From HGM11368 sp051883395 (GTDB taxonomy: Bacteria; Bacillota; Clostridia; Christensenellales; UBA3700), in the NCBI GenBank assembly GCA_051883395.1, contig JBJETQ010000051.1:1-9029 (forward strand): 9,029 nucleotides of DNA, written 5' to 3'. Below the pieces are notes generated by a model. The model made no database searches. It saw nothing but the letters and a program-made list of their open reading frames with translations, and was not told the DNA's origin. The first letter of the stretch is position 1. Each line of letters begins with the position of its first letter. The position numbers and the translations under genes are program-made. This document shows, one piece after another, positions 1 through 5,493 of this stretch.

Positions 1-6
1 TGCTTG

Positions 7-29
7 CCTACTCTCACGAGTAGGTTTTT
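7..29 (+). terminator. Intrinsic terminator-like hairpin before the DUF4430 gene
   Basis: CCTACTC (7-13) pairs perfectly with GAGTAGG (18-24) around a 4-nt loop, and a run of five T plus C and four T follows. It lies only about 35 bases before the lipoprotein start codon. It is either the terminator of an upstream gene or the expression platform of a cis-regulatory RNA whose sensor lies left of the window. The sequence cannot decide between these. Confidence 0.65.
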
Positions 30-60
30 CTTTTGCCCGCAAAATAAAAGGAGAAAGAAT

Positions 61-525
61 ATGAAAAAGTTTAACAAAGTAGCAGTCATTGTATGTCTTG
101 CGCTCGCACTTGTTTTGTGCGCCGTGGCTTGTCAGCCCGAAATGCCTTCCGCAGGGCAAGTAACCGTCGTAGTCGCTCCGCTTGAAGGACAGGCTACAGA
201 ATACACGGTTGATCTGTCGGTAATAGCCGAAGACGGTGGAGTTATTGCAATTCTTGATTATCTCAAAGACAACGAAGGTCTCGATTACGTCAGCGAAGAC
301 AGCGGATACGGTGCTTATATCACCAAGTTGGGAGTTTTGGAGCAAAACTATGCGACGGGCGAATATATCTATATCTACACTTCCGTTGCCAATGATGCTG
401 ACGTCAGCCAATATGCAACTACCGTAGAATATAAGGGACAAACCTTGACCAGTTCGGGCGTCGGCGTATCTTCTATGACGGTAGAAGACGGCGCTATCAT
501 ATACTTTACTATTATCGTATATTGA
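61..525 (+). CDS. DUF4430-domain lipoprotein, putative extracellular ligand-binding partner of an ECF transporter
   Basis: A 154-residue secreted lipoprotein. The start at 61 is chosen because AAAGGAGA lies just upstream and the protein then opens MKKFNK followed by a hydrophobic stretch (about residues 7-22). The in-frame ATG at 4 has no ribosome binding site and would bury the signal peptide. Lipidation is expected at Cys24 (AVAC lipobox). Residues about 35-154 resemble DUF4430, a small beta-rich domain related to the C-terminal domain of transcobalamin/intrinsic factor: a T-V-V-V strand, a 'VIAILDYLKD' helix (61-70), the hallmark 'SGYGAYITKLGV' (81-92), a 'YIYIYTSV' strand (102-109), and a closing 'VEDGAIIYFTIIVY'. 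The stop is one base before the next ATG, an ECF S component, so the two are probably translationally coupled. Ligand capture at the cell surface for that transporter is inferred. The ligand is unknown; corrinoids are one possibility. Confidence 0.85.
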   Translation: MKKFNKVAVIVCLALALVLCAVACQPEMPSAGQVTVVVAPLEGQATEYTVDLSVIAEDGGVIAILDYLKDNEGLDYVSEDSGYGAYITKLGVLEQNYATGEYIYIYTSVANDADVSQYATTVEYKGQTLTSSGVGVSSMTVEDGAIIYFTIIVY

Positions 526-526
526 T

Positions 527-1114
527 ATGTCCCCCAGACGAACGGTCAGCATAGGCGCAAAAAAGGTTGCGCTGATAGCAATCATGACGGCTACTATCGA
601 AGCGGGTAAATTGGCGCTTGCCGCTATACCCAACGTAGAAGTCGTCAGTTTGCTTTGCGCCGTTTACGGATACGTATTTGGGCTTATCGGTGTAGTTTCG
701 ATAGTGCTTTTCGTAGGGATAGAAACGCTGATATGGGGCGTCAATACGTGGGTGCTGTCATATCTTATATATTGGCCTTTGGTGTGCATAATATATTGGT
801 GGCTTGGCAAAATCAAAGTCAGGAGCCGACTGATACTTACGGCTGTCATAGTCGCTTTGACTGCCTTTTTCGGTGTGCTTACGTCTCTCGTGGACGTCGG
901 CTTGTTCAGCGGCTTTTGGGATAATTTTTGGCAGAGATTTGTGATTTATTACGGCCGTGGAATTGTATTTTATATAGTGCAGATTGTATGCAACGCCATA
1001 GTTTTTCCGTTGCTGTTTTTGCCGCTTGCCAAGGTTCTTACAAATTTCAAAAACAAATTTTTCAATACCCCCGACGTCTCTTTGCCGCTTGCGGATAACA
1101 AAGAAGACCAGTAG
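527..1114 (+). CDS. ECF transporter S component (substrate-binding membrane subunit)
   Basis: A 195-residue very hydrophobic protein with about six predicted membrane segments (roughly 12-32, 38-60, 62-72, 76-94, 102-124, 146-172) and a short charged tail. It shows the pattern of a clostridial S-component group: a small-residue first helix (ALIAIMTATIEAGKLAL), then 'IPNVEVVSLL' (34-43), and a W/G-rich 'TLIWGVNTWVLSYLIYWP' segment (67-84). S components bind a vitamin or related micronutrient and need the shared EcfA, EcfA' and EcfT proteins, which are not in this window. The ATG sits one base after the stop of the DUF4430 gene without its own clear ribosome binding site, consistent with coupling. 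A bidirectional terminator follows about 90 bases downstream. Substrate cannot be assigned from sequence alone; the paired DUF4430 lipoprotein is the main clue. Confidence 0.85.
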   Translation: MSPRRTVSIGAKKVALIAIMTATIEAGKLALAAIPNVEVVSLLCAVYGYVFGLIGVVSIVLFVGIETLIWGVNTWVLSYLIYWPLVCIIYWWLGKIKVRSRLILTAVIVALTAFFGVLTSLVDVGLFSGFWDNFWQRFVIYYGRGIVFYIVQIVCNAIVFPLLFLPLAKVLTNFKNKFFNTPDVSLPLADNKEDQ

Positions 1115-1202
1115 AGTGTAACCAATAAATGCAATGTCGACTCAGTCGATTTTATTGACGACGCCAATTACGGCCGATTGTAAGTAAACCATAATAAAGT
1201 CA

Positions 1203-1232
1203 AAAACACACGCTTGAACAGGCGTGTGTTTT
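1203..1232. terminator. Bidirectional intrinsic terminator between convergent genes
   Basis: AAAACACACGC (1203-1213) pairs over 11 bp with GCGTGTGTTTT (1222-1232) around an 8-nt loop. On the + strand a T-rich GATTTTT follows the stem; on the - strand the stem is followed by TTTTTGACTTT-like sequence. It can therefore stop transcription of the S component from the left and the GPH transporter from the right. Confidence 0.85.
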
Positions 1233-1265
1233 GATTTTTGCAGACAAGTATCGATTTTTTTGATA

Positions 1266-2984
1266 TTACTCTTTGATTTCGTTATCGTCTTGTTCTATAT
1301 TTTCGGCGGATTCTTCCACGTCAACGGTAACTTCGTTTATATTCTGTTCGTCTTCGCTAGGAGCGTCTTTTACAGACAAGAAGTCTTCTCCGCCAATGCC
1401 CGTTTCTCTTACGTATTCGTTCAAGGCTTCCACGTCGCCACCCATCAGTTTTTCTTCAAGCGTAGCGGCGGTATCTGTGTCTACAACTCCGTCCTGTGCC
1501 AAGGCCCTTACTTTCAGCGTTTCGATGATGCAAGCATGTTTTTTCTCGGTGATATCCCAGAAGAACATAGGTATTGTGCCGAGAATACCGCTGACAATAC
1601 CAAGTATTGCGCTTGTTGCAATTATGCCGTACAGCACGTCCGGGTTGGTAAGAACGGTTGCGTCGTCGGTAAATCCGTGTAATTTATAAATTGCAGGGTT
1701 GACAAAAGACAGACCTATTCCTATTGCCATGGTCAGCATGGATACGCATTGCGATATAAATCCTTCTTGTCGCTCGCCTGTCTGGAATTGCTGATAGTCG
1801 TACATTTGCGTCTGAATTGCGGGAGCAGTTACCAGTTGCAGCGAGTTTGCCAGCGTTATGATAAACGATATAATAATGATAAAGTAAGGAGTAAAGGCAT
1901 TGTAGCTCATAGATACAAACAGCAAAGGTACGGTAAGAACTACGCACAGCAGATTGGTGAATATAATCAGGTTCTTTTTGCCGAAGCGCTTGATGAACAA
2001 AGGCGCAAGAACCATGCCGGGTACGCAAGCCGAACCCATTATCGTTACAAACAAAGATTGCGCCCAATCTTCCTGAATAGCATAGCTGCACAGCCATACT
2101 ACAAACGAAGTGCCTGCAAGTTTGAAGGTACCCAGTATGGAGCTGGAAGAGTACAGCCAGAAATATTTGTTTTTTGCGGTGGACGTTATACCGTCCTTAA
2201 AGTTTACTTTTTGCTTATATTGTTTGGAAGTGGCAGTTCTTTCTTTGGTGCCAAATGCCGTCCAGTATCCCAGCGCAAGGCAGATTATCATGGCTATCGG
2301 AGTAACCCACTTGTAAGGTCCGATAGTATTTATACCCATGATTTTGTCGCCCGACGTGAGAGTATAGGTATATAGCAAGTTGCCTAGGAAAGGAATAATC
2401 ATATTCACCAAAGAAGGCCCGAGAGAATAGACGGTTGCACCTATTCCCATAAGCCATTCTTTTTCTCCTTGGGCAGGAGTTATGACTTGTAACAGAGTGG
2501 TAAATGCCAAAGAATATAAGCCGACGAAAAACTGTAACAGCTGAAATATGACGGTATAGACCACCAGCATCAGCATATAGTTGCTTGACAGCATTTGCGG
2601 TATCCAACCTATGGCAAACATGCATATCACGATAGGGATAGGCATCCATATCAGATAAGGTCGGAACTTGCCGTATTTGGTATTGGTATTGTCTACGAGC
2701 ATCGAGTATATCGGCGCTCTCAGAATATTGACGATATTGCCAATTATACCTATTATAACGATATGGTCGACCGCAATGTTCAAAGCGGCTGCTATGTAAA
2801 TGCCTGCCTGCAAAGTTACGTAGTTAGGAATGACGGTTGCGCCGACGGCGCCCATTCCGCCCACACAATAAGCGGCGGCTTCTTTATAAGACAAATAGCG
2901 GCCCTTAGGCGGTTTGTTCCAATAGGTAACAAAGCCCTTGCAAACGCCGGCTATTTTGCCAAAAGCTGTTTTAATTTTTCCCAT
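1266..2984 (-). CDS. MFS transporter of the GPH (glycoside-pentoside-hexuronide) family
   Basis: A 572-residue polytopic membrane protein, likely importing a sugar or glycoside. A strong AGGAGAG site lies upstream of the ATG. The family signature of the loop between helices 2 and 3 is clear: 'DNTNTKYGKFRPYLIW' (98-113) matches the GPH pattern D-x-T-x-[ST]-[RK]-[WY]-G-K-[FR]-[RK]-P. A second signature is 'DITEKKH' (477-483) at the end of the last helix. About twelve hydrophobic segments can be placed between residues 40 and 476. Relative to MelB from memory, the helix-2 Asp55/Asp59 pair aligns with Asn86/Ala90, and Asp124 with Ser158, so the known Na+/H+ site appears not to be conserved. The last roughly 75 residues form a soluble tail with about one third Asp/Glu and no recognised domain. 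The gene is divergent from the GH18-like gene, so import of a glycan breakdown product is plausible but inferred. Confidence 0.88.
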   Translation of the reverse strand: MGKIKTAFGKIAGVCKGFVTYWNKPPKGRYLSYKEAAAYCVGGMGAVGATVIPNYVTLQAGIYIAAALNIAVDHIVIIGIIGNIVNILRAPIYSMLVDNTNTKYGKFRPYLIWMPIPIVICMFAIGWIPQMLSSNYMLMLVVYTVIFQLLQFFVGLYSLAFTTLLQVITPAQGEKEWLMGIGATVYSLGPSLVNMIIPFLGNLLYTYTLTSGDKIMGINTIGPYKWVTPIAMIICLALGYWTAFGTKERTATSKQYKQKVNFKDGITSTAKNKYFWLYSSSSILGTFKLAGTSFVVWLCSYAIQEDWAQSLFVTIMGSACVPGMVLAPLFIKRFGKKNLIIFTNLLCVVLTVPLLFVSMSYNAFTPYFIIIISFIITLANSLQLVTAPAIQTQMYDYQQFQTGERQEGFISQCVSMLTMAIGIGLSFVNPAIYKLHGFTDDATVLTNPDVLYGIIATSAILGIVSGILGTIPMFFWDITEKKHACIIETLKVRALAQDGVVDTDTAATLEEKLMGGDVEALNEYVRETGIGGEDFLSVKDAPSEDEQNINEVTVDVEESAENIEQDDNEIKE

Positions 2985-3002
2985 AATTCTCTCCTATAAT
3001 AA

Positions 3003-3031
3003 ATAATAGCATACAATTTTTTTCATTACAA
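3003..3031 (-). promoter_or_regulatory. Promoter of the GPH transporter gene
   Basis: Read on the - strand: -35 TTGTAA (3026-3031), 17-base spacer, -10 TATTAT (3003-3008) preceded by TGC, an extended -10. Transcription would start near 2996, close to the ribosome binding site, giving a very short 5' leader. Confidence 0.5.
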
Positions 3032-3035
3032 GTAG

Positions 3036-3051
3036 GTTTTTTGCAAAAAAC
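3036..3051. promoter_or_regulatory. Perfect 16-bp palindrome in a divergent promoter region (candidate operator)
   Basis: GTTTTTTGCAAAAAAC is an exact palindrome centred on 3043/3044. It lies just upstream of the transporter -35 and about 30 bases upstream of the GH18 -35, where a single regulator could act on both genes. No regulator gene adjoins it. A role in DNA bending (A/T tracts in phase around GC) is the alternative. Confidence 0.4.
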
Positions 3052-3079
3052 AAACGGCGCAGATTGGCAGTCGTCCATG

Positions 3080-3108
3080 TTGACAAACATAAGCAATTCT
3101 ATTATAAT
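3080..3108 (+). promoter_or_regulatory. Consensus sigma-70/sigma-A promoter of the GH18-like gene
   Basis: TTGACA (3080-3085) and TATAAT (3103-3108) are both perfect consensus hexamers with the ideal 17-base spacer. The predicted start near 3115 gives a leader of about 33 bases containing the AAAGGAGA ribosome binding site. Confidence 0.88.
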
Positions 3109-3147
3109 TTTATCATACTATATTTACCTTGTCCAAAGGAGAAAATT

Positions 3148-4605
3148 ATGACGCTAAAAGGCAAAATACTGACCATTGCGATAGTTGTAGTTATGCTTGC
3201 GGTGGGAGTTGCGGTCGGTATCAATTATACCTTTACCAATACCAAAGGCTATTTGGGCGAACACGCAGATTTGACCGATATGGCAAAGGTCAGCAAGACA
3301 GATACGACTGTGGTTGTCGATTTTGACGACAAGCAGACTTTCAACACGGTTGTTCTCAAAGAGAAAGACAACAACGTCGAGCAGTTCGACATGTATTACG
3401 TGGACGAAAACGGACAGGAAATATTCTTTTATCGTCAAGATTTGATAGGTGAATACAGATATTGTGCCTTTGAGAGTGTAACAACAGACAAACTCGTCGT
3501 CAAAATAACTCCCCAATCAGGCAAAAAAGTAAAAATAAAAGATATAGAAGTATTTGATATACACGGTTCGTATGACGATGATTTTCGTGTCAGCGCATAC
3601 GTCGTTGCTCCTTACGTTCAGGACCCCGAATCTTTACACGCCGAGCATTTTGAAGTAATCAACCACGTCAATCTGATTACTTGCGTATATTTTGACGAAA
3701 AGGGCGAGTTGTATTTCAACGGTTTCGAAGTGGACGGTGTATACAAGGACGGACAGGAAATATTTGAAACTGCGCTAGCCAACGTCAGAGCCGTGGTCAG
3801 ACCGGGTACGACGATAGTCTGCACTTTGCTCGGGCAAGATTTGACGGGGGACAGATATCCCAACGCTATTCACGACCCTGCCTTTACTACCTACAAAGAC
3901 AATTTGCTTGCCAATGCAACGGAGTTTTGTCAGTATTACGACCTTGACGGTCTCTCCTTTGACTACGAATATCCTACCAATCCTACCGAGTACAAGCATC
4001 TGTTTGATTTTTGCGGATTGTTGCAACAGGCAATGCCACCGCAAAAAGTCGTTACCGTTGCTCTTTGCTCGTGGGCAATTTACAAAATCGGTTTGTTTGA
4101 CCATATCGGACTTGACAACGTAGATTGGGTAGAAGTGATGAATTATGACGAAACGTATGAAGAACACGGCTATCATTCAACCTTTGAAGAATCTGCATAT
4201 CGTGGCATACGCAATATGGAAAATCTCAACGCCATTACAGGCAACTGTTCCTATTCATATACCGATATTTCCAAGATAAATATCGGAATACCGTATTATT
4301 CCCGTCCTGTCGACACGGCGCTGTTTTGGGGAGACTACAATGCGGTAGCTCATTCTCTCGGCAAGTTTGGCAACATCTATGATGGTAAGGTCGACGACTA
4401 CGGCAATCCGCTTGTCGACGTAAACGGCAACGAAGTCAAGAGATTGTATTACAACGGCTGGCAAATGGTATATGACAAAATATCCTTTGCCATCGACCAC
4501 GGAGTAGGCGGCGTTATGGTATGGCACTATACCTGCGACTTGCCACCGGAAGACGACTTGTCTCTATGGATGGCAATGAAAGCGGCAATCGACGCTCGCA
4601 AATAA
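3148..4605 (+). CDS. Membrane-anchored GH18-like glycosidase with N-terminal discoidin-like domain
   Basis: A 485-residue extracytoplasmic protein. The ATG at 3148 follows CAAAGGAGA at good spacing; the upstream in-frame ATG at 3064 precedes the promoter and is rejected. Residues 6-26 form an uncleaved-looking membrane anchor or signal peptide. Residues about 35-138 look like an F5/8 type C (discoidin) beta-sandwich: 'VVVDFDDKQTFNTVVLKE' early, and 'KLVVKITPQSGKKVKIKDIEV' split across 115-135. Residues about 147-485 are a GH18-type TIM barrel: strand 'NLITCVYF', then 'DLDGLSFDYEYP' (265-276) at the active site, 'EVMNYD' (329-334) and a final strand 'GGVMVWHY' (454-461). In the family pattern D-x-x-D-x-D-x-E the residues here are D267, S270, D272, E274. 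The proton-donor Glu and adjacent Asp are kept, but the first-listed middle Asp is Ser. Likely substrates are GlcNAc-containing glycans (chitin, N-glycan or cell wall). Activity is not certain. A terminator follows. Confidence 0.85.
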   Translation: MTLKGKILTIAIVVVMLAVGVAVGINYTFTNTKGYLGEHADLTDMAKVSKTDTTVVVDFDDKQTFNTVVLKEKDNNVEQFDMYYVDENGQEIFFYRQDLIGEYRYCAFESVTTDKLVVKITPQSGKKVKIKDIEVFDIHGSYDDDFRVSAYVVAPYVQDPESLHAEHFEVINHVNLITCVYFDEKGELYFNGFEVDGVYKDGQEIFETALANVRAVVRPGTTIVCTLLGQDLTGDRYPNAIHDPAFTTYKDNLLANATEFCQYYDLDGLSFDYEYPTNPTEYKHLFDFCGLLQQAMPPQKVVTVALCSWAIYKIGLFDHIGLDNVDWVEVMNYDETYEEHGYHSTFEESAYRGIRNMENLNAITGNCSYSYTDISKINIGIPYYSRPVDTALFWGDYNAVAHSLGKFGNIYDGKVDDYGNPLVDVNGNEVKRLYYNGWQMVYDKISFAIDHGVGGVMVWHYTCDLPPEDDLSLWMAMKAAIDARK

Positions 4606-4673
4606 ATGTCTGCCGTAATATCTTTTAAGTTATTTGCAGTAGTAAGTCGCATCTGCTATTGCCACGAAAAATC

Positions 4674-4699
4674 AAAGACCGCATATAGCGGTCTTTTTT
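4674..4699. terminator. Intrinsic terminator after the GH18-like gene, possibly bidirectional
   Basis: AAAGACCGC (4674-4682) pairs over 9 bp with GCGGTCTTT (4688-4696) around the loop ATATA, and three more T follow. On the - strand the stem is followed by GATTTTT, so it may also end the regulator transcript coming from the right, although that lies about 115 bases after the regulator's stop. Confidence 0.82.
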
Positions 4700-4728
4700 G
4701 TTATCCTTGCGCTTTAATAATATTCATA

Positions 4729-4758
4729 TTACATCAAATAGCGATTTACATCAAATAG
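4729..4758 (+). repeat. Two tandem copies of TTACATCAAATAG, 17-base period
   Basis: The 13-mer occurs exactly at 4729-4741 and 4746-4758, separated by four bases, in the AT-rich stretch between the terminator and the 3' end of the regulator gene. Nothing else in the 4606-4813 interval is recognisable. Function unknown; only two copies, so it may be a chance or slippage duplication. Confidence 0.4.
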
Positions 4759-4813
4759 TGTTGTTATAAGATTTTTAAAATCTATATAAATTCAACAGAT
4801 GTTAGTTTGTAGC

Positions 4814-5233
4814 TCAGATGCTATAATCAACGCCTTGTCCCACCAATGTGTCGAGAGTAATGCCGTCCAGGTACTCGTTGATGACGTCGTTAAGCCCTTT
4901 CCATACACCGAGAGTTTTGCATTCCGCCTGTCTTGTGCAAGGCTCTGCGCCTTCTTTCAGGCAAGCTACCGGCGCAAGAGAACCTTCGGTCAGTCGCAAA
5001 ATCGCACCCACCGTGTAGTCGCAGGTAGGTTTGGTAAGTTTGTAACCGCCGCCTTTTCCTCTCAGTCCGTTGAGCAGTCCGCCCCTTGTCAGAATTACCA
5101 GAATACTTTCGAGATACTTTTCGGATATTTGTTGTCTTTGGGAAATCTCGTCCAGCGGAATGTATCTTCCGTTGCCGTTTTCCGCAATATCAATCATCAC
5201 TCTCAATGCGTATCTTCCTCTCGTAGAAATCAT
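4814..5233 (-). CDS. Rrf2-family transcriptional regulator with Cys triad
   Basis: A 139-residue DNA-binding regulator. The N terminus 'MISTRGRYALRVMIDIA' and the winged-helix segment 'GLRGKGGGYKLTKP' (56-69) are diagnostic of Rrf2. The recognition-helix region is 'ISEKYLESIL' (36-45). Three cysteines, C91, C99 and C105 (C-x7-C-x5-C), sit where IscR/NsrR-type members bind an Fe-S cluster; a fourth, C71, is outside that cluster. B. subtilis CymR, the Rrf2 repressor of cysteine metabolism, lacks this triad, so family membership does not settle the signal. GGAGG lies seven bases before the ATG. Promoter position is unclear: TTGTCA (5303-5308 on the - strand) overlaps the -35 of the divergent metY promoter and would couple the two. 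The location opposite metY-cysK strongly suggests control of sulfur assimilation, possibly with autoregulation. That assignment is inference from context. Confidence 0.92.
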   Translation of the reverse strand: MISTRGRYALRVMIDIAENGNGRYIPLDEISQRQQISEKYLESILVILTRGGLLNGLRGKGGGYKLTKPTCDYTVGAILRLTEGSLAPVACLKEGAEPCTRQAECKTLGVWKGLNDVINEYLDGITLDTLVGQGVDYSI

Positions 5234-5301
5234 TTGTCGTCCTCCAAATACAGTCTAACACAAAAATTTTGAAAAAACAATAAAAAAACACATAAAACCT
5301 A

Positions 5302-5330
5302 TTGACAACATATGTTATTTGTGGTATTAT
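5302..5330 (+). promoter_or_regulatory. Promoter of the leader peptide-metY-cysK operon
   Basis: TTGACA (5302-5307) is a perfect -35, followed by a 17-base spacer and TATTAT (5325-5330) preceded by TGG, an extended -10. Predicted transcription start is near 5337, leaving a leader of about 155 bases before metY, long for a gene without 5' regulation. Confidence 0.85.
5307..5316. promoter_or_regulatory. Palindrome overlapping the metY promoter -35 (candidate Rrf2 operator)
   Basis: AACATATGTT is an exact 10-bp palindrome that starts on the last base of the -35 hexamer and runs into the spacer. A protein bound here would block RNA polymerase, and it lies about 75 bases upstream of the divergent Rrf2 start codon. 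Ten-bp AT-rich palindromes can arise by chance, so this is suggestive only. Confidence 0.4.
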
Positions 5331-5363
5331 CTACTCAACATAGTAACAAAGTAGGTTGAAAAA

Positions 5364-5432
5364 ATGAAAAATTACTTCTCAACGCTGGTGCGCCACAACT
5401 TCACTTTCGGTCGAATGCGATGTCGATGTTGA
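5364..5432 (+). CDS. 22-residue leader peptide ending in Arg-Cys-Arg-Cys (putative cysteine attenuator uORF)
   Basis: ATG at 5364 opens a 22-codon frame that starts MKNYFSTLVRHNF and ends GRMRCRC, closing with TGA at 5430-5432. Both cysteines (positions 20 and 22, both TGT) sit at the very end, the last directly before the stop, and the last six residues are Arg/Cys-rich. A possible ribosome binding site GTAGG lies eight bases upstream. It falls between the predicted transcription start (about 5337) and metY, 61 bases before the metY ATG, upstream of two sulfur-assimilation genes. This is the arrangement of amino-acid leader peptides, in which stalling at codons for the pathway product controls the operon. 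No clear intrinsic terminator lies between the uORF and metY, so any mechanism would have to be Rho-dependent or translational. Function is inferred; the frame itself is directly visible. Confidence 0.6.
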   Translation: MKNYFSTLVRHNFTFGRMRCRC

Positions 5433-5493
5433 CGATAAACAATTCAGCAATAAAAAATCAAAACGTATAAAATCGAAAAGGAGAAATTCAATT

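Noticed and set aside
4..60. Upstream in-frame ATG extending the DUF4430 lipoprotein by 19 residues
   Set aside because: No ribosome binding site, it overlaps the terminator-like hairpin, and it would put charged sequence ahead of a good lipoprotein signal peptide that begins at 61.
1137..1156. Small hairpin TCGAC-TCA-GTCGA followed by T-rich bases
   Set aside because: Only five pairs and a poor U-tract; the 11-bp bidirectional terminator at 1203-1232 is far stronger.
1224..1689. Open frames of about 140-150 codons on the + strand opposite the transporter gene
   Set aside because: They are antisense shadows of the transporter's acidic tail and last helix, with low-complexity Ser/Phe-rich composition and no ribosome binding site.
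3064..3147. Upstream in-frame ATG extending the GH18-like protein by 28 residues
   Set aside because: It lies before the consensus promoter and predicted transcription start; the ATG at 3148 has a strong ribosome binding site and a proper membrane anchor after it.
3078..3152. 24-codon ORF overlapping the GH18 start codon
   Set aside because: Its ATG precedes the -35 hexamer, so it would not be on the transcript from the visible promoter, and it has no ribosome binding site.
4799..5272. 157-codon open frame opposite the Rrf2 gene
   Set aside because: Antisense shadow; the - strand frame gives a clear Rrf2 protein with a GGAGG site.
5252..5280. Possible - strand promoter TTGTTT-17-TAGACT for the Rrf2 gene
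   Set aside because: Poor match to both hexamers, and its predicted start would fall on or inside the GGAGG ribosome binding site.
5337..5493. T-box, SAM or other known riboswitch in the metY leader
   Set aside because: No T-box sequence of the GGTGGNACCGCG type, no SAM riboswitch core and no terminator hairpin with U-tract can be seen; the region is better explained by the short Cys-ended ORF.
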